DNA from: Clavelina lepadiformis
Taxonomy: Eukaryota; Chordata; Ascidiacea; Aplousobranchia; Clavelinidae
Assembly: GCF_947623445.1 (NCBI RefSeq)
Contig: NC_135240.1
Location: 27,342,001 to 27,406,000 of the forward strand
Direction of reading: 5' to 3'
DNA: 64,000 bases
Shown here: one piece after another, positions 55,190-64,000 of the stretch
How the letters are laid out: every line of letters begins with the position of its first letter
How positions within the stretch are numbered: the first letter of the stretch is position 1
Translations under genes and position numbers: made by a program
The notes under the pieces: model-generated
Seen by the model: the letters and a program-made list of their open reading frames with translations, nothing else
Told to the model about the DNA's origin: nothing
Database searches by the model: none

Positions 55190-55810
55190 CTCGTAAAAAG
55201 TTACGTAACAAAGTTTTTAAGAAATTCATCTCTAGCTTTGCTGATTGAAGTTCAAGTTTTTAAATGACACTCATGCACTTACATGACAAAGTAAACAAAT
55301 CTAAAACTAAAAATATTGTTACAAGATGTATGTCAAATAAGGCCTTAAGCATATATGTCTTTGCATCAAGAAAACAATCTTTAAATGTCGTAGCAAAAAT
55401 GATTTCAAAACATGAATCATTAAACAACAAAATCTTTAAGAATAAAATGTAATTGATACTTAAAAGTAGATTTATGTCCAAATAGCTTTTTAAAATGTCA
55501 TCATTTCTCTGGTGATCTTTTGTTGTAAACTTTCCAGTGCACTGAGCAATACGACTTCAATCTAAACATCCTCCCACAAAAAAGAACATTGCTATCGTCG
55601 CCTTCAGGGGTAAATTGTCACATGATTTCACAAATAGCTTCTATGTGAGAGTCATTTAAAGCAAACACCGCATTTACAAGCATTCTAGCCAGTGTGTAGA
55701 GCCATATGACTTTGGAGATGGCCGTCTTGTGAAAATGATTTGAATCAAATTTCACTTTGATAAGGACGCTCTCCAATGTGGACTTTTATATGATGCTGCA
55801 AATTGCTGCG
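55190..55810 (-). pseudogene. Decayed tail and flank downstream of B6
   Basis: The subfamily-B leader-type block at 55190-55500 is followed by a last-type finger relic (55535-55610) and worn fingers to 55800. It is the 3' end of the B6 array plus the flank of a unit that is otherwise missing. Confidence 0.55.
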
Positions 55811-56071
<261 letters not shown>

Positions 56072-57658
56072 TTATTTGCAGCAATCATCGCATTGATAAG
56101 GACGCTCTCCAGTGTGGACTCTCATATGACGCTGCAAATTGCTGTTGTGTGAAAACGATTTGCAGCAATCATCGCATTGATAAGGACGCTCTCCAGTGTG
56201 GACTCTCATATGACGCTGCAAACTGCTGCGTAGTGAAAATGATTTGCAGCAATCATCGCATTGATAAGGACGCTCTCCAGTGTGAACATTCATATGGCGC
56301 TGCAAATGGCTATTTTCTGAAAACAATTTGCAGCAAACATCGCATTGATAAGGACGCTCTCCAGTGTGGACTTTCATATGACGCTGTAAACTGCTGTTGT
56401 GTAAAAATGATTTGAAGCAAACATCACAATGATAAGGGCGCTCTCCAGTGTGGACTTTCATATGATGCTGCAAATGGCTGTTGTGTGAAAATAACTTGAA
56501 ACAAACATCGCATTGATAAGGATGCTCTCCAGTGTGGATATTCATGTGAGTTCTCAAATTGCTGTTTCGTGAAAATGATTTGAAACAAACATCGCATTGA
56601 TAAGGGTGCTCTCCAGTGTGGACATTCATGTGAGTTTGCAAATTGCTCTTTTGTGAAAATGATTTGAAACAAACATCGCATTGATAAGGGCACTCTCCAG
56701 TGTGGACATCCATGTGAGTTTTCAAACTGCTGTTTCGTGAAAATGATTTACAACAAACCTGACATTGATAAGGACGCTCTCCAGTGTGGACTTTCATGTG
56801 ACGCTGCAAATGGCTACTGTCTGAAAACAATTTGCAACAAACCTGACATTTATAAGGGCGCTCTCCAGTATGGACATTCATATGACGCTGCAAACTGCTG
56901 TTGTGTGAAAATGATTTCAAACAAACGTCGCATTGATAAGGGCGCTCTCCAGTGTGGACTTTCATATGAGACTGCAAATTGCTGTTGTGTGAAAATGATT
57001 TGCAACAAACATCACATTGATAAGGATGCTCTCCAGTGTGGATTTTCATATGAGTTTGCAAATTGCTATTTTGCGAAAATGATTTGCAACAAATTCGACA
57101 TTGATATGGCTGCTCACCAGTGTGAGTCCTTGAATGAGAATTCAAGTTTGATTTATTTTTAAAAGATTTATCACAAACTTTGCAAAAAAACTGCTTTCCT
57201 TTGTCTTTTTCCTTAGTTGCCATCAAACATCCAATGTTGCTTTTAATGTTTTTACAATTTGTCTTTTCTTTATGAGAAAAATTCAAAACTGACATGTTGC
57301 AATCGTTGTATTTGTGTACAATCTTTTCATTTAAGTTTTCAGAATCAGCAACGGCGCTTTTGAATTCATTTGCTTCATTCACTGACTGAGGGACAATACT
57401 ATTTAATATTGGAATACTTTGGTGACCAGCTTCAAGGCAAGATGCTTTCCAATCCTGCATCGATTCTTCTTGGATAGCTCCGATATGAGGAGAAACTGAT
57501 GCAATCTCTGAATGAACTTCCTTAATACAAATATCAATGACAGACTTTACAACTGATGGTTGCGATATTTCCTCAATTGGCATTGAACTGTTCATGGTTT
57601 CAGATTTCTTTGTTTCTGTAAAAAGTTTTGAATACATGTCTTCCATGTTTTCTTGCAT
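56072..57658 (-). CDS. C2H2 zinc-finger protein, 13 fingers (subfamily B6)
   Basis: Likely nuclear DNA-binding protein, 528 residues from ATG 57656-57658 (MQENMEDMYSKLF). This copy keeps the Lys/Glu-rich helix of the N-terminal domain and a long linker ([28 protein letters not shown]). A family start ATG (57739-57741, MECHPSGKHVDIILQAM) lies upstream but meets TGA before this frame. A donor-like GTAAGC after CCTAGTG could splice around it. Fingers: [11 protein letters not shown] (first Cys position altered relative to HFCC), then 12 canonical ones. The last full fingers have the unusual core CDDCCKSF. The frame ends at TAA (56072-56074) inside finger 14, at the Ser after CCK. More in-frame fingers follow, so the original protein was longer. 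Confidence 0.8.
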   Translation of the reverse strand: MQENMEDMYSKLFTETKKSETMNSSMPIEEISQPSVVKSVIDICIKEVHSEIASVSPHIGAIQEESMQDWKASCLEAGHQSIPILNSIVPQSVNEANEFKSAVADSENLNEKIVHKYNDCNMSVLNFSHKEKTNCKNIKSNIGCLMATKEKDKGKQFFCKVCDKSFKNKSNLNSHSRTHTGEQPYQCRICCKSFSQNSNLQTHMKIHTGEHPYQCDVCCKSFSHNSNLQSHMKVHTGERPYQCDVCLKSFSHNSSLQRHMNVHTGERPYKCQVCCKLFSDSSHLQRHMKVHTGERPYQCQVCCKSFSRNSSLKTHMDVHTGECPYQCDVCFKSFSQKSNLQTHMNVHTGEHPYQCDVCFKSFSRNSNLRTHMNIHTGEHPYQCDVCFKLFSHNSHLQHHMKVHTGERPYHCDVCFKSFLHNSSLQRHMKVHTGERPYQCDVCCKLFSENSHLQRHMNVHTGERPYQCDDCCKSFSLRSSLQRHMRVHTGERPYQCDDCCKSFSHNSNLQRHMRVHTGERPYQCDDCCK

Positions 57659-57659
57659 T

Positions 57660-57890
57660 TTGGAAATTTCATTTATCACATCATACCACTCATTGCTTGC
57701 AAAATAATATCGACATGCTTACCACTAGGATGACATTCCATAGTAATCTATGAAGTTGCTAGCTAAACAAAACAGAAAATGCTCTTTAATGTAGTGTTGG
57801 ATGGATACCAATATCTGTAACCTTTTTGCTGTGGAAGTAAATGAACATGAACAGCCTCTCATTGATAACCAAATTGCACCAAATTGACGG
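57660..57890 (-). other. First block and 5' flank of B6
   Basis: Holds the MECHPSG start (57739-57741) and, upstream, the 'ctatgaagttgctagcta' and 'gtagtgttggatggatacca' landmarks found at 12930 and 42010. Probably the promoter-proximal part of the unit. Confidence 0.5.
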
Positions 57891-59995
57891 ACGCTCTCCA
57901 GTGTGAACTTTTATGTGAGTTTTCAAGTTGCCATTTTGTGGAAATGATTTGGAACAAATCTGGCCACATATCAATGTTGGTCCGTAAATGAGTTTGCTTT
58001 CGGGTTAGGAGATTTTATCACAAACTGAGTAACAGGAATGCTTGCTTCTGTCATTTTAAATAATTGCCATAGAATTGTTAACCTTACTCGTAAAATTGTG
58101 ATGTTTTTTCAATTTGCATTGGTCTATGCACGGTGTAAATTTTCTTTGTTTCTGTAAGAAGACATTCTAAAGTAAACTATAAAGTTGCCAGCAAAAGAAA
58201 ATAAAAAGTGATCTTGAAAATTTGTGCTTTACTTTGTGATAATATAATAGTTAATGTAATATGTGGCGTTAAATAACATTTAGAAATTTAGCATTTTCGT
58301 CTTTAAATATCGAATCAGCGAAGCATAACACTGCGTGGCGTAATCGATTACTTCCTACTTATCCTACGTGCATTATAAGTTATCAGTCTTCTTGTTATTA
58401 CGATCAACGTCGCAAAATGTACGTCTTTATGCTGTTGCTGAGCCAATGTTTTATTTAAATGTATTCGTTCAAAAAAGCTTCAATATAATCAGTTTATGCA
58501 GTTATCATTCTTGTGTAACCATTGTGAATTCAATTTGAAGAAGTTCAGCTTCACAAGACAATAATTCGTTAAGGTGAAAAATTAATTTTAAGATTGAGAA
58601 AAGCAGACAACGACCTTCGAAGACTCATATAACATCGAGGACAATAAACAATTAGACAATCGAACTTTGTATTGGAGTGGCTGGGATCAGTCAAGTTCAA
58701 CAACCATAAACCAACCATTTCATTACAACTTGCAGCAAGTTTTACCAATGTTTAGAACAGTGTATAGAATCACGATCACTTAGGTCTAACTAAATGCACG
58801 GTTTCAAATAATTTGCAAATCAGTTTCCCAGTCCAAACGAACCTGTATAATTTGGGGCCACCCGTTTTCCTACGGTTTTGCCGTGTAGTTTTTACTGTTA
58901 AGCCGGACTGCACTAATAAATTACAAATACACTCAGTCTTATTAGATTTCTATGAATAATGAATATTCTCAAAGTTTTATGGGTAATAAAAAATCTGAAA
59001 ATAAAAGTTAATCTTATAGAATGCCACCTTATATTCTGCTTCTATATTTTACTTTTCACTGGGTTAACACAGTTCAGCCACCATAATCTTTCTAGATTTC
59101 TATGATAACATATGTAAATATCAAATTGGGGGAATCCTGAAATGAAGAATGTCAACTGTAAACCATCTGATGTAAGCCACAATCATTGGCACGTATGTTG
59201 GTGTGTTATATTTGTATGGTACTGTGCCGCTATTAACTATATTACTATAACGTGTAATTGATGTTTTTTCTCGGACTGAGGAAACCTTTGCACGACTTAA
59301 ACCAGGCGAGGATTCCTCATTGCTCGAGTGCCGGTTACCGAGCTATCCTTTTGTGCAGTTTCCAATTGTTGCAGGTTTATTGTTTTGTTTTTTGTGTATA
59401 TTCAAAATCTTGCCCGGATTTAAAACTGACCACTAGATCAACAGCGGTTGTAGACTGTAAATTTGTGTACATGATTTCGTGCCAGTGGCGCAAAAACTAG
59501 TGTGGCACAAATGTGCCCGGAGCCTGCTTCACAGGCGCCACGATTTTGTCTCGGATTTGTCATGTGTGCTGTTTGTTGCAAAAAATTGAGCCAAACACGT
59601 GGCTCAAATCCGTCGCAGTTGTGGTTAAAATCTGCTATTATCCAGATGCGCCATGCTGATGAATCGCATTTGTTCTTAACTTTTTGCAATTACAATCATT
59701 GTTGCACATTTTTATCTAGAACAGAAAATTGCTAATCCATGAGAAGAAGCAGTTGGCTACAATGAAGGAAATGTTGGCTACATACTGAGTAAACCACAGG
59801 TCCTGAGATCAGATTGTCATTCATAGGAATGTGAATGGTATTTAGAAGTTGTAGTTGACAAATATTACTTCTCCTGAACTTTCGAATATCCAAAAAATGA
59901 TACTCGAGAAAAGTAGATTCTCAACATATATACAAAACATTGACTGGGATATGTTGAATGAAAGGTGATAGCATGGAGCAATGGAGTGTATGCTA
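57890..59995. repeat. Triplicated segment T, copy 3
   Basis: Begins with a zinc-finger relic (57890-57960, CSKSFPQNGNLKTHIKVH) and continues collinearly with copies 1 and 2. Positions 58230-58731 are an insertion absent from the other two copies. The copy ends abruptly where a fragment of the SRR coding sequence begins. Confidence 0.65.
58230..58731 (-). repeat. R1-like repeat inserted into segment T, copy 3
   Basis: Contains, in reverse, the R1 landmarks (cagcaacagca, ttcaatataatcag-like and a poor-copy 'cgtaatcgattac' shared with 43108). Copies 1 and 2 of segment T run directly across this point ('gtgctttaattgcagcaag'), so the inserted block can be delimited to about 500 bp. Confidence 0.5.
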
Positions 59996-59996
59996 A

Positions 59997-60053
59997 GATG
60001 GCCGCAATGCCCACACCTGATGTTGGTTCAATTACAAGCTTATCTCTTTCCAA
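59997..60053 (-). pseudogene. 57-bp fragment of the SRR coding sequence
   Basis: On the minus strand it encodes LVIEPTSGVGIAAI, the same residues as 311-324 of the SRR gene at 52819-53910. It matches about 52939-52995 with only about two to three base differences. No other part of SRR is found here. It lies exactly at the edge of segment T, copy 3. Confidence 0.8.
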
Positions 60054-60059
60054 AAGATT

Positions 60060-60180
60060 GAAAGTGAAGAACCGATGTACAATGCATGGCTTACTTTAAA
60101 ACAAGCGACTGAAAACGAGAAAAAATGAGAAAAAGTAGAAATTGCTTAGAAAACCAGACATCCAAAGCAGTTAAACGTGA
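60060..60180. other. Short unassigned stretch
   Basis: AG-rich sequence between the SRR fragment and the transposase relic. It may be part of the latter, but no motif shows it. Confidence 0.35.
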
Positions 60181-60181
60181 G

Positions 60182-60600
60182 CTTTTTCAATTGCCCACAA
60201 TTAATAAAGCAAAGAAAAAAAAGCGTTACCCTTAAACCTATCGTCCGACGATGCAATCGGGCAGCTAGAAGAGAGTTTAAAAAAGGAAGTATAAACATTC
60301 GTGAAAAACAGAAAAAAAGGATGAAAGAAAGATTTTGAGACTTTCCAGATCAAAGAACAAAAGAGAACAAAAAAACAAGCAACAAAAAATCAAGAACAAA
60401 AAAAGAATAGGAAAGAAGTAATTTCCAAAGGAAATACCGATGTCTTTCTCAGAGGATTTTTGTACAGAATGTGGTGTGCAGTTTTCAAGGGGAAAAGACG
60501 AACTCAGGTGGGTAGAATGCGATGATTGCGATAGCTGGCCTTCTCCAACGACAATTTGAATTTTTGCGCTGGTTGCCATTCTTTCTGTTATTATTTTCAA
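60182..60600 (+). mobile_element. C-terminal relic of a pogo/Jerky-type transposase with a PHD-like finger
   Basis: Pieces in different frames encode LFQLPTINKAKKKKRYP, a RRCNRAARREF stretch followed by a Lys/Arg/Glu-rich region, then FCTECGVQFSRG, RWVECDDCDSW and, after a gap, NLNFCAGCH. The last three form the Cys pattern of a PHD-type zinc finger with its middle missing. The order of a threshold PTI-type motif, a basic region and a PHD end is that of C-termini of some pogo/Jerky-like transposases. At least three frame breaks are present, so it is dead. It may or may not belong with the helix-turn-helix relic at 54.9 kb. Confidence 0.55.
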
Positions 60601-60604
60601 GTTG

Positions 60605-62685
60605 TTTGCTTTCTGTATTGTGATTGCTTTTAAACGTGATATTTAACTCACTAGTTGCAAATTATTTTGCTGTTTTCGTTAAATTCTTGAAAAAAGAAAA
60701 CAAACACATTTAATATAAATACAATGCCTCTGATTGCACGTCGATGTTGAACATTAATTGACGATTGTGGATTTGGAAGTTCTTTTATCTTAAGTTTCGG
60801 ATGTTTTTAGCAGTAAATAAAACGACTCGATGCTTTTGATTTCTCTTAAATCTTGGTTTTGTCTCGTTTTCTTAGGACCTGGTCTTAATATTTGTGTGTA
60901 GGCCTATATGGTATTCCGGCTATATGCCATAGGCTATGTTATATGTTATATACTAGGCTTGTATGTCAAATACACGTATTATGCCTAGAAATAGCATTTA
61001 TGGTATCATGTTTGAGCACGCTCGAACAAGAATAGGACCTTACTTTTCGATTACTACAGTCAATGGAAAAAATTAACGATACGGTTAGAAAACGCCTTTG
61101 CTTAGAAACAGCGTACAATACTTCAAAGAATAAAGGTTATGTTATCTATTCGAAACATATATAACTTATTATGCGTTTATTTTCGAAAAATGTCTTTTTT
61201 TATGGCAAAAGTTCGACAGGGCTTAAAGCTTAAATGAATATTTGATGTCTATGTAATTAAAATTAATCAATCAGAAAACAGTAAAACTAGCTCGATTAAG
61301 TGTGAAATTCATTACATTCGCATACTGGCGGAAAAAATGTTGGTGCAACTTATGCTACCGCCTGAAAACTATTGATTAAAAATTTACGGTTTTAAAGTAT
61401 AATATAGAGAAAAAAATTACGCTGCTACTGATATAAAAATCAAGGTTGTGTGAACAGTAGAATTTGTTTTATTTATGTTGTACTTCGCGTTATATGAAGT
61501 TTTTCGCAAACTGGCTAACTTACCCTAACTTATGTATGCGCACGGTTGATAATAATGTTTATCCGCAGACTAAGGATAGTCATTGCACGACTTAAACCCT
61601 GCGTTATTAATCTATATAGCCCAGATTGGAAAAGTTTGGCATTAGCACATTAGCCTAAATTGAGATGTTAGCTGAGCTAGCCTAGGATGTTCAGACATTA
61701 GCCTAAAATCCTATAGTTAAGCTTAAATTATCATCGAATAGATTTAACCTTTTTATAATTTTTGTCAGAAATTACAGTAAATATTACACTAAAACACATG
61801 TCGTTGCAATTTTTTTGCATTTTTTTACACTAACGATTTTTTTGTCGAAATTTTGCGCTTTCCGGTCTGGTCTTGCAATTTTGGCCTTTTTCAACAAGAT
61901 CTTAGATGTGCAAATGATCGAAGTGTATTTCAAATGCACACTTACAAGCTGCCAGGTGCTATTTTTGATGCTTTACCAAGCCTCTGTCTGCTAAAACACT
62001 TTAAATCTTGTAAAAATGCATAAAAACTGTGTCCATGTTCAACGAAATGCATAAAAAGTTTGGTGCGTCCAAAATTATTCGCTTGAGTCACTTGTGAATG
62101 TGTTGAAACTGTAACATTCTAAACACAGTTCGAAACACCATAATTAAACACACGATTTCAATTAAATTTTCAACAGAATGTTAAGGCTTCAACTGAATGT
62201 TACAGTTTCATCTCATCCACCAGTAATCAAAGTTATAAAAGAGACCCAAGCTATCAAAGCGAATGATCCAAGTTAACTGGGTGGTCCAAGCGAACCTGTA
62301 TACTTTCAAGGCACCCTACAAAATTCAATTTAGTGTATATAATTGGGCTCATTAGCACACCTGAAATGGGCTGATGAATATAATTATGATGCCACTAGAC
62401 CGTGCTTTCGCCTAATTTTGCAGACTGGAGCCATAAAGCCGGAATATGTAACTTGGTAAAAATTTCTGTCTTTTGAATTATTTGATTGTAAGGGACACTG
62501 AGTTAAAGGGGTTGATTAGGTTGCATCAAAAAATTTTCTTTGGCTATGAGCAAATTTTTATCAAACAGAGTTTTCCAGTCTAACTCTTTATACCTTGTGC
62601 TAAGCCGACAATCTTGAAATAAGATGCAGCGTATTCTCATTTCTATAATGGTTGTTTTTTTTTAACTGAAGTTTGAATAGAAGTG
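60605..62685. other. Intergenic region upstream of POLR2C
   Basis: No supported open frame. A 16-bp perfect inverted repeat (62104-62119 and 62195-62210) is listed separately. Promoter elements of POLR2C should lie near 62.6 kb but none can be named with confidence. Confidence 0.45.
62104..62210. repeat. Inverted repeat, possible tiny MITE or hairpin
   Basis: TGAAACTGTAACATTC at 62104-62119 is perfectly inverted at 62195-62210. A 75-bp AT-rich loop lies between and contains a further 'gaatgtta' copy. No target duplication is evident. It sits about 480 bases upstream of POLR2C. Confidence 0.5.
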
Positions 62686-62693
62686 ACTTAAAA

Positions 62694-63804
62694 ATGCCAT
62701 ATGCAAATCAGCCAACTGTAACTCTCACAGAGTTAACAGAAGATAATGTCAAGTTCATAGTAGAGGACACCAACCTCAGTACTGCCAATTCTCTACGCAG
62801 AGTTTTTATTGCCGAGGTGCGGTGTCGATAAGTCTTCATCTCAAGTCATCTTTTATTCTCTGGCAACATCAGACTGCTTAATTTGTTATACACCAAGCAC
62901 ACAGAATAAAATTTGTGCTTTCCTCATAGCATTACATTGGTGGTTTCGTATACTTTTCTGTTGACTAGTGAAGCGTGTCTTTTATTTCATCAGGTTCCAA
63001 CGCTGGCCATTGATTGGATACAGATCGAGGAAAACTCCTCAGTTTTAAATGATGAGTTTCTTTCTCATCGAATTGGATTAATTCCTCTTACATCTGATGA
63101 CATTGTTGACAAAATCCAGGTAACTAGCGGTGATTATTGGCAACATCCTTTCCTGAATAGCTTGCTTGAACTGCATCGATAACATTATTAATTAATAAAT
63201 AACTATTTGTAATACACTTGTATATTCTGCCATAGTGTATGATAAATAATATTATTGTTAAATTACATTGCACCATATTTTATTTCCTAAATACTAATTC
63301 TTAGTATTCTCGAGATTGTATGTGCGATGAGTTCTGCCAGGATTGTTCTGTCGAGTTTTATCTCGATGTCAAGTGCACCAGCGAAGGTACGAGGCAGGTT
63401 ACTACGAGGGATTTGATTTCTATGAATCCAAAAGTAAGCGCAGACTTTCATATTTACATGAAACATGCATAAAAGCATTATTTCATAAGAACTATATATA
63501 TGGGTAATCTCCATTTATTACTGTTTTCCAGGTAGTACCAGTTACTTCTCGGTCACGTGGTGACATCGAACAGGACGATATCTTGATTGTTAAACTTCGT
63601 AAAGGACAAGCACTTAAGTTCAAAGCATTTGCGAAAAAAGGATTTGGGAAGGAGCACGCCAAATGGCAATGTGTTAGTGCAGTGGCATTTGAATATGACC
63701 CCGACAATGCATTGAGACACACGACGTACCCAAAACCTGAGGAATGGCCTAAAAGTGAATACAGTGATCTATTAGAAGAAGATGACAAGCACCAAGCCGA
63801 GTAT
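62694..63804 (+). CDS. POLR2C: RNA polymerase II subunit RPB3, first four coding exons (partial)
   Basis: Encodes the alpha-like RPB3 subunit that pairs with RPB11 to nucleate RNA polymerase II assembly. Four coding exons are seen: 62694-62816, 62994-63119, 63305-63433 and 63532-63804. All introns start GT, end AG and fall between codons (phase 0). The protein begins [14 protein letters not shown] as in animals. The dimerisation motif [13 protein letters not shown] spans the exon 1-2 junction. The zinc site of the human subunit is conserved as C88, C90, C94 and C97 in [10 protein letters not shown]. Exon 4 ends after [18 protein letters not shown] at a GTAAGA donor, so the remaining C-terminal third lies beyond the window. 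The 217 codons seen are colinear with the human protein of about 275, with a short gap after SRSRGD. Confidence 0.95.
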
Positions 63805-64000
63805 GTAAGATAGGAGATGTGCTAATTGAAACCAGGACTAATTCTTATTCAGCCTTTGAAACAGCGTGCCTTGAAATTTTAGAGAATCTGAGAATATGAG
63901 AAACTGCTACATAATTTTTAGCACAAGCTGTCAATTTATAGGGCACTGTGCATCTTGTAAATCCTGAAATGAAGCAGTTATAATAACAATTAATGAATAG

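Noticed and set aside
60277-60600. 107-codon minus-strand frame rich in Phe, Leu and Ser
   Set aside because: It is the complement of the Lys/Arg/Glu-rich and PHD-like transposase relic on the plus strand. The hydrophobic run is an artefact of the purine-rich coding strand.

Overview
The window looks like AT-rich nuclear DNA from an invertebrate deuterostome, most likely an ascidian tunicate. The evidence is short introns (98 to 185 bp in the POLR2C gene), compact gene spacing, frequent TAGGCCTA-type motifs, a lineage-specific C2H2 zinc-finger cluster and dense non-autonomous DNA transposons. The species call is an inference, not a proof.

About 0.5-58 kb is a head-to-tail tandem cluster of one C2H2 zinc-finger gene family, all read on the minus strand. 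Two subfamilies are visible. Subfamily A (0-13 kb) has two long open arrays (2618-3859, 10 fingers; 9333-11294, 17 fingers) plus broken copies. Subfamily B (20-58 kb) has open arrays at 20469-21461 (8 fingers), 31904-32935 (8), 33747-34853 (9), 38381-40243 (18) and 56072-57658 (13 and a fragment), plus broken copies at about 35.4-36.3 and 40.8-42.0 kb. Each unit follows one plan in its reading direction: a short first coding block starting MECHPSG with a likely coiled coil, an acidic linker, a first finger of HFCC type, tandem 84-bp fingers, a decayed tail with a different last finger (SHCEKSFKLKA type), then a conserved 3' flank running into the next unit. Fingers differ mainly at the DNA-contacting helix positions, and units have recently been gained and lost. 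No KRAB, BTB or SCAN domain was recognised at the N-termini.

Mobile elements fill the gaps: four hAT-like miniature elements, two of them with exact 8-bp target duplications and one with a single mismatch, a 1.2 kb hAT-like element whose empty site survives in a duplicated segment, a Tigger/pogo-like miniature element, a fold-back element with 9-bp duplications that interrupts the last finger of one zinc-finger gene, a nested pair at 54.2-54.8 kb, and several dispersed repeat families. Some transposase-like coding relics remain (14.7, 18.8-19.3, 24.2-24.9, 54.9 and 60.2-60.6 kb).

Three conserved single-copy host genes lie at the right: SUPT7L (SAGA histone-fold subunit, plus strand, 51.3-52.1 kb), a serine racemase / serine-threonine dehydratase (SRR family, minus strand, 52.8-53.9 kb, convergent with SUPT7L), and the first four coding exons of POLR2C/RPB3 (plus strand, from 62694, running off the window). 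No functional link between these and the zinc-finger cluster is evident.
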